Of a stretch of DNA of 64,000 nt, positions 1 to 8,919 are shown in pieces; position 1 is the stretch's first letter; each line of letters opens with the position of its first letter. The position numbers were made by a program, and so were the translations under genes. The DNA is taken from contig DASZSW010000022.1 in the NCBI GenBank assembly GCA_035548515.1, forward strand, positions 60,859 through 124,858, written 5' to 3'. The DNA comes from DASZQY01 sp035548515. GTDB lineage: Bacteria > Pseudomonadota > Alphaproteobacteria > Rhizobiales > Kaistiaceae. The notes under the pieces are model-generated. The model had not been told where the DNA came from and searched no databases. It worked only from the letters and a program-made list of their open reading frames with translations.

Positions 1-1
1 G

Positions 2-1423
2 GCGCCGTTCAAGCCGCAGAACATGTCGAACAACGCGGCGGTTGCCGCCGATGGCGGCGAGATCGGCCGGGCGCAGGCGCTCCAGGCGCGCGCGGCGCGG
101 CTGTTGCCCTCGGTGCATATGAATCCGGTGCTGCTGAAGCCGGAGAGCGAGACGGGCGCGCAAGTCATCGTGCAGGGCCGGCGCTTCGCGACGCTCAGGG
201 CGGCCGAGTACGGACGCCGCAAGGCCGAACTCATGCCGTTCGTGATGGACAGCTTCGCGCGGGTCGCCGCCGACGCCGACTTCGTGCTGGTCGAAGGCGC
301 GGGCAGCCCGGCGGAAGTGAATCTGCGTTCCGGCGACATCGCTAACATGGGGTTCGCCGAAGCGGCGGACGTGCCGGTGGTACTGGTCGCGGACATCGAT
401 CGTGGCGGCGTCATCGCAAGCGTCGTCGGCACCCACGCGGTCCTGTCGCCCGGCGACCGCGCGCACGTGCGTGGGTTCATCATCAACAAGATGCGCGGCG
501 ATGCGGGGTTGTTCGCTGATGGCCTGCGGTTGATCGTCGATCGGACCGGATGGCGGTGTCTTGGCGTTGTGCCGTGGCTTGAGGATGTTCGCGGACTACC
601 GGAGGAGGATTCCGTCGCACTCCACGTCGCGCCTTTGGCGGGCGACGGTGAACGGACCGAGAAGACGGTGCTGATTGGCGTCCCGCAGTTACCGCGGATC
701 GCCAACTTCGATGATCTCGACCCACTGCGTTCGGAATCCGGCGTATCAGTTGTCATGGTCGAGCCGGGACGCCCATTCCCCGACTGCGATCTGATCCTGA
801 TCCCCGGGTCCAAGGCGACGATCGCGGATCTCGCATTCCTGCGACAACAGGCATGGGACATCGATATTGTCGCGCATCAGCGACGCGGCGGGCGCGTACT
901 CGGCATTTGCGGCGGGTACCAGATGCTTGGGCGCAGCATCGCTGATCCAGCAGGCGTCGAGGGGCCGCCAGGCATGGTCGCCGGGCTCGGATTGCTCGAC
1001 GTCGAGACAGTGCTGAGCGCTGGCAAGACGACGGTGTCGGTGGCTGGCCGCGATCCCGCTTCGGGCGCGTCGGTCGGCGGTTATGAGATTCATCTTGGCG
1101 AGACCACGGGCAGGGACACACAGCGCCCGTTTCTCGATCTCGGCGGTCATCTTGACGGCGCGCGTTCAGCCGATGGTCGGGTCGCGGGCACCTACGTCCA
1201 CGGCCTGTTCGCCGCCGATGCGTTTCGGCGGGCGTTCCTGTCGCTGCCCGATTCTGGCGTCGCGTACGAAGCAGGGGTGGAAGCGGCGCTCGACGCGTTG
1301 GCGGCGCATGTCGAGGCTCACGTCGATGTCGATGCGTTGCTCGCGATCGCCCGCTACACCAGCCAGAGCGCGACCGAGACAAGCGCGACCAGCGCGAACA
1401 GAGCGGCATTGGCGGCCCGATAA
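2..1423 (+). CDS. cobQ: Cobyric acid synthase (5' end outside window)
   Basis: Glutamine-dependent amidase that converts adenosylcobyrinic acid a,c-diamide to adenosylcobyric acid in B12 synthesis. The frame is open from base 2 and reads PFKPQNMSNNAA, which in this family follows the N-terminal ATP-binding loop, so roughly the first 30 residues lie upstream of the window. The ATG at 23 is therefore internal. The C-terminal class I amidotransferase domain is clear: LGICGGYQMLG carries the nucleophilic Cys (about residue 296 counted from that ATG), and GTYVHGLF carries the partner His. The last 70 bases overlap the 3' end of the convergent cbiB gene, which is unusual but both frames are well supported. 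Confidence 0.93.
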   Translation, partial: APFKPQNMSNNAAVAADGGEIGRAQALQARAARLLPSVHMNPVLLKPESETGAQVIVQGRRFATLRAAEYGRRKAELMPFVMDSFARVAADADFVLVEGAGSPAEVNLRSGDIANMGFAEAADVPVVLVADIDRGGVIASVVGTHAVLSPGDRAHVRGFIINKMRGDAGLFADGLRLIVDRTGWRCLGVVPWLEDVRGLPEEDSVALHVAPLAGDGERTEKTVLIGVPQLPRIANFDDLDPLRSESGVSVVMVEPGRPFPDCDLILIPGSKATIADLAFLRQQAWDIDIVAHQRRGGRVLGICGGYQMLGRSIADPAGVEGPPGMVAGLGLLDVETVLSAGKTTVSVAGRDPASGASVGGYEIHLGETTGRDTQRPFLDLGGHLDGARSADGRVAGTYVHGLFAADAFRRAFLSLPDSGVAYEAGVEAALDALAAHVEAHVDVDALLAIARYTSQSATETSATSANRAALAAR

Positions 1424-2319
1424 ACGCCAAGCGCGCGGCCAATGTCGGCGGGAGTTGCCTCTCGGCGGCCGCGCTCGTTGAGGAAGGGATCGCTGACGAT
1501 GACGCCGGCGTAGCGGCGCGGCCCGGCCAATGCGAGACCCAGGGCTGCAGCCATTGCCGCCTCGGTCCAGCCGGCGTTGGGCGAACGATGTTTGCCCGCG
1601 TCCGATACCATCACGCGGAAGGCTTCTGCGATGCTGCCGCCAGCAGTCGGGGCAGCCACCGCGATGAGGGCGCCGGCAAGGCGGCTTGCCGGGAGGTTCA
1701 CCAAATCATCGAGCCGTGCGCTCGCCCAGCCGAACGCGCGGTGTCGCTCGTCCATGTGACCGATCATCGAGTCTGCGGTGTTGATCGCCTTGTAGGCGAG
1801 CAGGCCGGGCAGGCCGAGCAAGGCGAACCACAATGCCGGCGCAACGACACCATCGGAGAAATTCTCCGCCGTCGATTCTATGGCGGCGCGACAGATGCGG
1901 CCTTCGTCGAGGCTTGCCGGATCGCGGCCGACGATCCGCGACACCGCGACGCGCGCGGTCTCAACTCCGCCACCGGCGAAGGCGTCGCGGACTGCCGCGA
2001 CGTGGTCGTGCAGCGAACGCACCGCGAGAAAAATCGCTGCGACGGCGACAGTGCCGATCCAGCCGAAGGGGATAGCGTCGAACAGACGTTCGAAGCCGAA
2101 GCCGATGGCCGCCGCGATGGCCGCAATGACGAGGATGCTGAGGATCCCGAGCGCGCGGCGAGCGGGACCGCGGTTCAGTGTGTGGTCGAAGAAAGCGACC
2201 AGAGCGCCCAGCAGCGCAACCGGGTGCGGTACGCGGCGCCAGATGCCGTCGGGGTCGCCAACGACGGCGTCCAGCAGCAGGGCGGGCGCGAGCAGCCAAA
2301 CATGGGAAGCGGCAATCAC
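1354..2319 (-). CDS. cbiB: Adenosylcobinamide-phosphate synthase (CbiB/CobD)
   Basis: Membrane enzyme that attaches the aminopropanol (phosphate) arm to adenosylcobyric acid. The 321-residue product has the family N-terminus with LLLDAVVGDPD, the VGRD(P) segment, ESTAENFSDGVVAP and the KAINTADSMIGH region, and several hydrophobic helices. It starts with GTG at 2319, whose GTGA overlaps the stop of the B12-binding protein gene, so the two are probably translationally coupled. It is called cobD in the aerobic-pathway nomenclature of alphaproteobacteria. Its 3' end runs 70 bases into cobQ on the other strand. Confidence 0.9.
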   Translation of the reverse strand: MIAASHVWLLAPALLLDAVVGDPDGIWRRVPHPVALLGALVAFFDHTLNRGPARRALGILSILVIAAIAAAIGFGFERLFDAIPFGWIGTVAVAAIFLAVRSLHDHVAAVRDAFAGGGVETARVAVSRIVGRDPASLDEGRICRAAIESTAENFSDGVVAPALWFALLGLPGLLAYKAINTADSMIGHMDERHRAFGWASARLDDLVNLPASRLAGALIAVAAPTAGGSIAEAFRVMVSDAGKHRSPNAGWTEAAMAAALGLALAGPRRYAGVIVSDPFLNERGRREATPADIGRALGVYRAANAALFALVALVSVALWLV

Positions 2320-3152
2320 GGCGCTTGTTGAATCCGTTTCGCTTCGCTGGCCAGCCAGTCGAGGGCGGCGGGCAACGATGGCCCGCCGCAGACTGTCAGC
2401 TTCTCCGGAAGGACGATGCGTTTCTCCGGCGGATAGAGCGCGGCGAGGGCGGGATGGGCGAGGAGGGCGCTGCCCTGATCCTCTGCGCGCCGTGTTGAAG
2501 CGGCGACGACGATATAGTCCGGCGGGCTTGCGACGATCCGCTCCAACGGCACGAAGCCCCCGCTGTTGCCGGCGAGTGGTGCGCCATCGTTCTGGAAACC
2601 GGCGATGGCAAGCAGTTCGCCTGACAAGGTGTCGCCACCGGTGACGTATCCGCGGCGCTGGTAGATGGCCGCGGTGGGGTGGCCGGACGGCGCCGCCGCA
2701 GCTGCTCGAGTGCGTGCGGCTTCGATGCCGGCGATCATCGTCTGGCCTCGTTCGGGATGACCAACGAGCGCCGCCACCTGGCGGATGATCTTCTCCGAGT
2801 CGGCTATGCTTTTGGCGGCGTCGAGAAGCTCGACGCGATAGCCCAGCCGGTCGAGCATGTCTCGCGTCGCGCGCTTGGTGTAGCGGCCGGCGAGCACCAG
2901 ATCGGGCTTAAGACCCACCACGGTCTCGGCGCTCGCGGCGTCGTGACGAAAGGCCTTAGCCGCGTCTGCGGTGAACGACAGCGTGGGATCAGTGGCGTAG
3001 ACGGACAGGCCCGCGATCTGGCCCGGGTCAGCCAGCGTCAACAGCAGCTCGTCGGCGCACAGGTTGATGGAGACGATGCGCTGCGGCGTCCCGGCCAAGG
3101 CGGTGCCGGCCAGCAGCAATGCCGCAACGGTGGTCAGGAATCTTTCCAGCAT
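2316..3152 (-). CDS. btuF: Periplasmic cobalamin-binding protein, BtuF-like
   Basis: Substrate-binding protein of the B12 ABC importer. The 278-residue product starts at ATG 3152 with a signal peptide (MLERFLTTVAALLLAGTALAG) and then PQRIVSINLCADELL, the typical opening of the helical-backbone metal/vitamin-binding family (TroA/BtuF fold). Longer upstream reading frame is out of character and runs into the riboswitch region, so it was not used. The gene is divergent from btuBCD and overlaps the GTG start of cbiB by four bases. The ligand is inferred from context (btuBCD, cob genes, riboswitch); the fold alone would also allow a siderophore or haem. Confidence 0.82.
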   Translation of the reverse strand: MLERFLTTVAALLLAGTALAGTPQRIVSINLCADELLLTLADPGQIAGLSVYATDPTLSFTADAAKAFRHDAASAETVVGLKPDLVLAGRYTKRATRDMLDRLGYRVELLDAAKSIADSEKIIRQVAALVGHPERGQTMIAGIEAARTRAAAAAPSGHPTAAIYQRRGYVTGGDTLSGELLAIAGFQNDGAPLAGNSGGFVPLERIVASPPDYIVVAASTRRAEDQGSALLAHPALAALYPPEKRIVLPEKLTVCGGPSLPAALDWLASEAKRIQQAP

Positions 3153-3159
3153 CGCGTTC

Positions 3160-3280
3160 TGCGTTTGCGTTGGCCCGGCCTGTGGTTTACGCCTTGCTGA
3201 TCCGGCGGGGAAGCCGGATGGGCCCGGGACGCATCCCGCGACGGGCGCCAACCAGATCGATCCATACCGGAGATCTGCCA
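3160..3280 (+). promoter_or_regulatory. Cobalamin riboswitch upstream of btuB
   Basis: The 130-base leader between the divergent btuF and btuB genes carries recognisable B12-riboswitch core elements in the right order: GGGGAAGCCGG at 3207-3217, GACGCATCCCGCGACGGG at 3228-3245, and ACCGGAGATCTGCC at 3266-3279, close to the conserved C-GGAGACCTGCC segment of the family. The GGAG inside the last element (3269-3272) is 10 bases from the btuB ATG at 3283 and is the only good ribosome binding site, so ligand binding would be expected to mask translation initiation directly. Match is by eye; the 5' boundary is approximate and the core is somewhat divergent from consensus. Confidence 0.7.
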
Positions 3281-3282
3281 TC

Positions 3283-5148
3283 ATGGTTCCTGCCGCCCGG
3301 CGCCTTGGCGCCGTGTCCCTAGCCGTCATAGTCGCCTCGTCACCCGCGCTGGCCGTCACGGCGATTCCGGAAATCGTGGTCACGCCCTACTACACACCGA
3401 CGCCCCGCGATCAGGTGGGGAGCAGCGTGACCGTGGTCGGGCGGCAGGCGATCGCGCGAACGTCGGCGACCACCGTCGCGCAGCTGCTCCGTACGGTGCC
3501 GGGCGTGACGGTCATCGAGTCGGGTGGGGCCGGCGGTAACACCGAGGTGCGGCTGCGCGGCGCGGAGACGGGGCACACCGTCGTCCTGATCGATGGCGTG
3601 CGCGTCAACGACGCGTCATCAGCGCGCGGCGATTTCGATTTCACGCTCTTGTCCCTCAATGATGTGGAGCGGGTCGAGATTCTGCGTGGACCGCAGAGCG
3701 CGATTTATGGCTCCGACGCGATGGGCGGTGTCGTCAACATCATCACACGGCGCCAGACGCGGAAGCCGTCGCTGACCGCGACCGTGGAGGGCGGCAGCTA
3801 CGGCACGTTGAACGAGAGTGCCGCCGGCGGCATGACGGCGGGAGATTTCGCGCTGCGCTTCAGCGGTGCGCATGTCTACTCGAATGGCTTTTCGCGGCGT
3901 GGCAACCGTGACACCAACGAACCCGACGGGCTCGATCGCTACACAGGTTCCGGGCGGATCGTTTATGCGCCCGCCGGCGGCGTCAAGGTCGAGGTTGGCG
4001 GTACTGCCACGCACGAGCTGACGAAGTACGACGCTGCGAGTGGAGCCAACCAGGGCGAGGCGCTGAACACCACGGACCGGACCGAGGTCAGCGGCTCGGG
4101 CAAGGTAACGCTGCCGCAGTGGGACGGATGGCTGACGCAATCGGTGTCTGCCTTCGGCGCGCTGTCGCGTCGGCTAAATACTGAACCCACCGGCGCTCCG
4201 TCTCTATCGACGTTCGATTCCATGTCCGTGGGCGGCGAGTATCAGGCGGTGGCCGATCTTTCCGCTGCCGGCACCCTCACAGGAGGGGCGAGGATCGAGA
4301 CCGTGCACGCCGCCAACGTGGCCAGCGGCGGGGGTTTCGCGGGGTATAACAGCGACCGCACCTACTATGCGGGCTACCTGCAACACCAGTTCACGCTCCG
4401 CGATGCGCTCCATTTCACCCTTGCGAGCCGCTACGACGGGGAGGTCAACGGCGACGGCTTCCTCACCGGCCGAGCGAGTGCGGCCTATGAGATTCCATCA
4501 TGGGGCACGGTGCTGCGGTCCAGCATCGGCACCGGTGCCAAGCGGCCGACGCCCTATCAGATCGGAACGAACCTCGCTGCCGGCGCGAGTGCCGATCTCC
4601 GGCCGGAGCAGAGCGTCGGCGTCGACGCCGGCATCGAGCAGACGCTGTTCGGCGGTGCGCTGCATGTCTCCGCCACCGGCTTCTACAATCAGTTCCGCGA
4701 CCTGATCACCTTTCCCAGCACCTACTATGAGAACGTGGACCGAGCGGAGACGCACGGTCTGGAACTCGCGGTCGATGCGCAGATCTGGCCCGATACGCTG
4801 TCGGCGAGCGCCACCTATACCTGGATGCCGACGCGCAATCTTTTGACCGGTGCGCCGCTGCCGCGCCGCGCCGAGCACAGCGCCTCGTTCACGGTGACGT
4901 GGACTCCGGAGCCGGGCTGGGAGCTGGCGCTCACCGGGACGGCGGTCGGCAAGCGGACCAATTCGGCGAGCTCGCCGACGCTCTTGCCCTCGTATTTCCG
5001 GCTCGATGCTTCGTTCTCGCATGCGGTGTCGGATCGCACCAAGATTTTCGGCCGCATCGAGAATCTCACCAACAACGTCTACACCGATCCTTCCGGCTAC
5101 AATGCCGCCGGACTTTCGGCGTATGTCGGCCTGACATGGAACAGATAA
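3283..5148 (+). CDS. btuB: TonB-dependent vitamin B12 receptor
   Basis: Outer-membrane receptor for cobalamin import. The 621-residue product begins with a signal peptide ending near ASSPALA, then a TonB box-like stretch (IPEIVVTPYY), a plug domain (QLLRTVPGVTV, RLRGAETGHTVVLIDGVRVND, RVEILRGPQSAIYGSDAMGGVVNIITRR) and a long beta-barrel ending in an aromatic-rich strand (YVGLTWNR). The start at ATG 3283 was chosen because it gives a clean signal peptide and uses the GGAG inside the riboswitch. It overlaps btuC by 13 bases. Length is normal for BtuB. Confidence 0.9.
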   Translation: MVPAARRLGAVSLAVIVASSPALAVTAIPEIVVTPYYTPTPRDQVGSSVTVVGRQAIARTSATTVAQLLRTVPGVTVIESGGAGGNTEVRLRGAETGHTVVLIDGVRVNDASSARGDFDFTLLSLNDVERVEILRGPQSAIYGSDAMGGVVNIITRRQTRKPSLTATVEGGSYGTLNESAAGGMTAGDFALRFSGAHVYSNGFSRRGNRDTNEPDGLDRYTGSGRIVYAPAGGVKVEVGGTATHELTKYDAASGANQGEALNTTDRTEVSGSGKVTLPQWDGWLTQSVSAFGALSRRLNTEPTGAPSLSTFDSMSVGGEYQAVADLSAAGTLTGGARIETVHAANVASGGGFAGYNSDRTYYAGYLQHQFTLRDALHFTLASRYDGEVNGDGFLTGRASAAYEIPSWGTVLRSSIGTGAKRPTPYQIGTNLAAGASADLRPEQSVGVDAGIEQTLFGGALHVSATGFYNQFRDLITFPSTYYENVDRAETHGLELAVDAQIWPDTLSASATYTWMPTRNLLTGAPLPRRAEHSASFTVTWTPEPGWELALTGTAVGKRTNSASSPTLLPSYFRLDASFSHAVSDRTKIFGRIENLTNNVYTDPSGYNAAGLSAYVGLTWNR

Positions 5149-6161
5149 GACCACGGCAACAGCGCGACCTGCTGATCATCGGTGGCCTCCTGGTCTTGGT
5201 AGCCATGCTGTTCGCGGGATCGTTGGCGGTCGGTCCAGTCTTCCTGTCGCCGCCGGACGTCGTGGCCGGACTTTTCGGCCGGGCGAGCGCTGCGGCGAAC
5301 ATCATCGTGCGTGAGATAAGGCTCCCGCGCGCGATCCTCTCGGTGATGATCGGTGGCACCCTCGGCCTTTCCGGTGCGGCGCTGCAAGGGTTGCTGCGCA
5401 ACCCGCTCGCCTCGCCGTCGCTGTTCGGCGCGCCGTCGGCTGCGGCTTTTGGCGCCGTCAGCGTGATATCGCTGGGTCTGGTGGATGCGTTGTCCTACGC
5501 GCTGCCGGTCGCGGCGATCGTGGGCGCCCTCGTGTCCGTCGCGCTGCTGATCGTGGTCGCGGGACCGCGCGCGAGCCTCTTGGTTCTGATCCTCGCCGGC
5601 TTCGCGGTATCGAGCCTCGCGGGAGCGGGCACATCTCTAGCGCTCAACCTTGCGCCCAATCCTTTCGCAGCGCTGGAGATCGCGTTCTGGCTTCTCGGGT
5701 CGCTCGAGGACCGTAGCATGCGGCATGTCCTCGTCGCGCTGCCTTTCATGGTCGTGGGCATGGTGCTGCTCCTGTGGGACAGGCGCGCCTTTCGTGCTCT
5801 GACGCTCGGCGAGGAGGCTGCGGCGAGTCTCGGCTTCGACCTGACGTGGATCCGGATCCGCGTCGTTTCGGGCGTAGCGGCTGCCGTTGGCGCCGGTGTC
5901 GCCGTGGCGGGGAGCATCGGCTTCGTCGGTCTCGTCGCGCCCCATCTGATGCGGCCGTTCGTCGGCTACGATCCCGGGCGGCTAATGGTACCGGCCGCGC
6001 TGTCCGGCGCCGCGCTCCTCACCGCTGCAGATATCGTCGTGCGCCTTATCCCGTCGCAGGAGGAGATCAAGGTCGGCGTGGTGACGGCCATCATCGGCGC
6101 GCCTTTCTTCATCTACCTGATCATGCGCCGCCGCTACGATCTGTCGGGAGAAGCGCCATGA
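5136..6161 (+). CDS. btuC: B12 ABC transporter permease (FecCD family)
   Basis: Inner-membrane permease of the cobalamin importer, 341 residues with about ten hydrophobic segments. Family hallmarks: REIRLPRAILSVMIGGTLGLSGAALQGLLRNPLASPSLFG near the N-terminus and GSIGFVGLVAPHLMRPFVGYDPG in the C-terminal third, the loop that contacts the ATPase. ATG 5136 lies inside the end of btuB (13-base overlap), and its stop overlaps the btuD start as ATGA. FecCD permeases also serve iron-siderophore uptake; B12 is inferred from the riboswitch and neighbours. Confidence 0.9.
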   Translation: MEQIRPRQQRDLLIIGGLLVLVAMLFAGSLAVGPVFLSPPDVVAGLFGRASAAANIIVREIRLPRAILSVMIGGTLGLSGAALQGLLRNPLASPSLFGAPSAAAFGAVSVISLGLVDALSYALPVAAIVGALVSVALLIVVAGPRASLLVLILAGFAVSSLAGAGTSLALNLAPNPFAALEIAFWLLGSLEDRSMRHVLVALPFMVVGMVLLLWDRRAFRALTLGEEAAASLGFDLTWIRIRVVSGVAAAVGAGVAVAGSIGFVGLVAPHLMRPFVGYDPGRLMVPAALSGAALLTAADIVVRLIPSQEEIKVGVVTAIIGAPFFIYLIMRRRYDLSGEAP

Positions 6162-6937
6162 ACGCGCCGATGCTCGATGTCCGCGACGTCTCCGTCTCCT
6201 TCGGACAGCGGCGCGTGGTGTCCGACGTGAACTTGAGCGTCGAGGCGGGATCGTTCGTCGCGGTAGTCGGGCCAAACGGCGCTGGCAAGACGACGCTGCT
6301 GCGTGGGATCGCCGGGTTGGTGACGTCGTCAGGATCGGTGATGATCGACGGGCGTTCGCTCGCTTCGCTGTCGCTGAAGGCGCGGGCGGAGCGCATCGCC
6401 TACCTGCCGCAGGGTCACGTGTTCCATTGGCCCATGGCGGTATCGGAAATCGTGGCGCTTGGACGGCTGCCGCGCGGCGCGGGCGCCGATTTGTCGGCGG
6501 TAGACCGCGCGGCGGTGGCCAAGGCGATGGCTGAGACCGGGACGACTGTATATGCCAACCGTGCGGTGACGACATTGTCTGGCGGAGAGCGCGCGCGTGT
6601 CGCGGTCGCCCGCGTGCTCGCGACGGAGGCGCCGATCATTCTCGCCGACGAGCCGACGGCGTCGCTCGATCCGCACTACCAGCTCGCAGTGATCGATATG
6701 CTGCGCCGTCATGCGCGGAGCTTTGGCATTGTGGTCGCAGTGCTGCACGACCTCGGTCTCGCGGCGCGCTACGCTGACCGCATCGTCGTGATCGACGGTG
6801 GTCGCGTTGCGGCAGACGGAACGCCGCGCGACGTGCTGACGGCGGCGCGTCTGTCGGAGACGTTTGGCGTGAGTGCTGAGATCGTGGAGGTGAAGGGCGC
6901 GCCCGTGGTGGTGCCCTGGTCGCTCAAAGCGCGGTGA
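6158..6937 (+). CDS. btuD: B12 ABC transporter ATP-binding protein
   Basis: ATPase that powers BtuC-mediated import. The 259-residue product has Walker A GPNGAGKTT (residues about 37-45), a Q-loop (YLPQGHVFHWP), signature LSGGERARVAVAR, Walker B IILADEPTASLD and the H-loop VLHDLGLAARYADR. ATG 6158 overlaps the btuC stop (ATGA), which argues for translational coupling in btuB-btuC-btuD. The last 14 bases overlap the convergent cobC-type gene. Confidence 0.92.
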   Translation: MNAPMLDVRDVSVSFGQRRVVSDVNLSVEAGSFVAVVGPNGAGKTTLLRGIAGLVTSSGSVMIDGRSLASLSLKARAERIAYLPQGHVFHWPMAVSEIVALGRLPRGAGADLSAVDRAAVAKAMAETGTTVYANRAVTTLSGGERARVAVARVLATEAPIILADEPTASLDPHYQLAVIDMLRRHARSFGIVVAVLHDLGLAARYADRIVVIDGGRVAADGTPRDVLTAARLSETFGVSAEIVEVKGAPVVVPWSLKAR

Positions 6938-7892
6938 GCGCTGCGGCGAGACGGCCCATGTTGGCGGCGCCTGGGAGGCCGAAGCGCAGCCAGCGCGGAT
7001 GATCGGCAAAGGCGCGGGTCCATACGCCGCGCTCGGCCAGCGCGCGGTGCAGCGCATTTGCGTTTGCGGTCTCCACGAGCACGAACAGGTCGGTGCCGCC
7101 GGCGATGCCGAGACCATTCGAGCGCAGGACGGCGCGCAAGGCATCCGCCTCCGCCTTCAGTTGCGCGCGCATGGCGTCGCGCCAGGCATCGTCGGCGAGC
7201 GCGGCGCTGCCGATCGCAATCGCCGGACCCGAGACGGGCCAGTCGCCGAGCAACTGACGCAGGCGTTGCGCTACCGGCGGCGCGGCGGCGACGAAGCCGA
7301 GGCGCACGCCGGCAAGGCCGTAGAATTTGCCGAGGGAGCGTAGAACGATCCTGCCGGTGCCAAGCATGCTCGGAATGGCGCTCAGTTCCGGCGCTGTGTC
7401 CGCAAAGGTTTCGTCGACGACGAGAAACGATGTTGTGGGCAGTGCCTCCGCACGCACGACGCGTCCGTCGGGATTGTTCGGATTAACGACAACAGCTACG
7501 GCGGCATCCCCGGCGGCAGCCGAAACGATTTCGGCATCGGGCCAGACGCGGACGTAGGTCCCGTACGTCGGGCCGAAGATCGCGACCTTTCCCGAAGGCG
7601 CCAGCAGCGGCAGAAGCCGGATCGCCGCTTCGGTACCGGGCACGGCGATGAGTTCCACTTCGGGTGGCACCTGATACGCGCGCCGCGCGGTCGCGATCAG
7701 CGTACCCAGTGCGTCAGGGTCCGGCAGACGGTGCAGAGCCTCCGGCGAGATCGGCGGCACCGGATATGGGTTGGGATTTATGCCGGTGGAGAGATCGAGC
7801 CATCCGCCGGGAGGGGTACCGTACACGCGCGTCGCGAATGCGAGGTCGCCGCCGTGACGGGGCAGGGAAGCGTCCGGGCTCATGTCAGACAC
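6924..7892 (-). CDS. cobC: Threonine-phosphate decarboxylase-like aminotransferase (CobC/CobD type)
   Basis: Fold-type I PLP enzyme that in B12 pathways makes (R)-1-amino-2-propanol phosphate from L-threonine phosphate. The 322-residue product shows HGGDLAFA near the N-terminus, LDLSTGINPNPYP, VVVNPNNPDGRV, LVVDETFAD and the PLP-lysine region VLRSLGKFYGLAGVRLGF. Its place beside cobQ/cbiB and the B12 importer supports the pathway call over a histidinol-phosphate aminotransferase. The first candidate start is GTG at 7892; ATG at 7883 is an equally good start three codons later. It lies 10 bases from tRNA-Cys on the same strand. Confidence 0.85.
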   Translation of the reverse strand: MSDMSPDASLPRHGGDLAFATRVYGTPPGGWLDLSTGINPNPYPVPPISPEALHRLPDPDALGTLIATARRAYQVPPEVELIAVPGTEAAIRLLPLLAPSGKVAIFGPTYGTYVRVWPDAEIVSAAAGDAAVAVVVNPNNPDGRVVRAEALPTTSFLVVDETFADTAPELSAIPSMLGTGRIVLRSLGKFYGLAGVRLGFVAAAPPVAQRLRQLLGDWPVSGPAIAIGSAALADDAWRDAMRAQLKAEADALRAVLRSNGLGIAGGTDLFVLVETANANALHRALAERGVWTRAFADHPRWLRFGLPGAANMGRLAAALTAL

Positions 7893-7902
7893 TTAATTTT
7901 GC

Positions 7903-7976
7903 TGGAGGCCTCGCCCGGAGTCGAACCGGGGTAGCAGGATTTGCAGTCCTGTGCATGGCCGCTCTGCCACGAGGCC
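7903..7976 (-). tRNA. tRNA-Cys (GCA)
   Basis: Read on the minus strand it begins GGCCTCGTGGCAGAGCGG and ends GGTTCGACTCCGGGCGAGGCCTCCA in outline: a 7-bp acceptor stem (GGCCTCG/CGAGGCC), an anticodon stem-loop with GCA flanked as CTGCAAA, a T-arm with GGTTCGACTCC, discriminator T and an encoded CCA at 7905-7903. The total of 74 bases is normal for tRNA-Cys. Confidence 0.96.
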
Positions 7977-8098
7977 GTTCCATCGCGTGTATAGATGTTC
8001 ACCCGGACGGCGCAAAGGAAAACCGCCATTTTGCTTGTCACCATATGCCGCCGTCGTTAATTACCGGGGAGCCTTGGGGCTGGCTGGAGCAGCTACAC

Positions 8099-8761
8099 AT
8101 GGAAGATTTTTCGGCCGCGCGCAGGAAGATGGTCGACTCGCAACTGCGGACGGAAGCGGTCACCGACTACGATATCCTGGCCGCGATGGGCAGCGTGCCC
8201 CGCGAGCGGTTCGTGCCCGAGGATCAGCGGGCCGTGGCCTACATCGACAGCGATGTGCCGCTGAAGTCCGGAACGCCGTCGCGCTATCTGATGGAGGCTG
8301 CACCCTTCGCGCGGCTCCTCCAGCTCGCCGAGATCGATACGGATGATCGCATCCTCGATGTCGGCTGTGGCACGGGGTACTCATTGGCTGTGCTCGCGGC
8401 GCTTGGCGGCTTTGTCGTCGGTCTCGAATCAGACGCGGAGCTCGCGGCGGCCGCCAAGGCGAATCTGGCAGCGCTCGGCATCGGCAATGCAAAAGTGGTG
8501 AGCGGCGCTCTGGATGCCGGCTATCCAGTCGATGGACCGTACGACGTGATCTTCCTGGAGGGGGCGGTCGAGGTTCTACCGGCCGGTCTTTTTGAACAGT
8601 TGCGCGAAGGCGGGCGACTCGTCGCCGTCGTCGGCTACGGGCGTGCCGCGATGGCAACAGTGTACGCAAAAAGCGAAGGCCATCTCGGGCAGCGCGCTGC
8701 GTTCAACACCGACGTGCGGCCGCTTCCGGGCTTCCGGAAGCCGGAAGTCTTCGTGTTCTAA
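8099..8761 (+). CDS. pcm: Protein-L-isoaspartate O-methyltransferase family protein
   Basis: SAM-dependent methyltransferase related to the enzyme that repairs isoaspartyl residues in damaged proteins. The 220-residue product has the family N-terminus (ARRKMVDSQLRT, VPRERFVPEDQRAVAYID), the SAM-binding motif ILDVGCGTGYSLAVLA and a C-terminal strand-rich end. The start at ATG 8099 is preceded by GGAG nine bases upstream; an upstream ATG at 8045 is in frame but lacks such a site. The variant without the canonical pcm active-site segment is common beside tolC in alphaproteobacteria, so isoaspartate repair activity is not certain. Confidence 0.82.
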   Translation: MEDFSAARRKMVDSQLRTEAVTDYDILAAMGSVPRERFVPEDQRAVAYIDSDVPLKSGTPSRYLMEAAPFARLLQLAEIDTDDRILDVGCGTGYSLAVLAALGGFVVGLESDAELAAAAKANLAALGIGNAKVVSGALDAGYPVDGPYDVIFLEGAVEVLPAGLFEQLREGGRLVAVVGYGRAAMATVYAKSEGHLGQRAAFNTDVRPLPGFRKPEVFVF

Positions 8762-8828
8762 ACGCATCCCAAACGAATCACCTGCGGCAAAGATTCTGGG
8801 ATTAAAAAAGCGCAAGCGCGTTGTTTGT

Positions 8829-8856
8829 TTGACCGCGCGACTCGGGGCTCTACACT
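8829..8856 (+). promoter_or_regulatory. Candidate sigma-70 promoter of tolC
   Basis: TTGACC (8829-8834) and TACACT (8851-8856) are separated by 16 bases, about 65 bases upstream of the tolC GTG. The pcm stop at 8761 leaves room for an independent transcript. Matched by eye to the consensus only. Confidence 0.45.
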
Positions 8857-8919
8857 CTGCATCATTGGAGAGTAGGCCAGCGGCGCTTTTTGCGGGCGTC
8901 GCCTTTCCGGGGTTCAACA

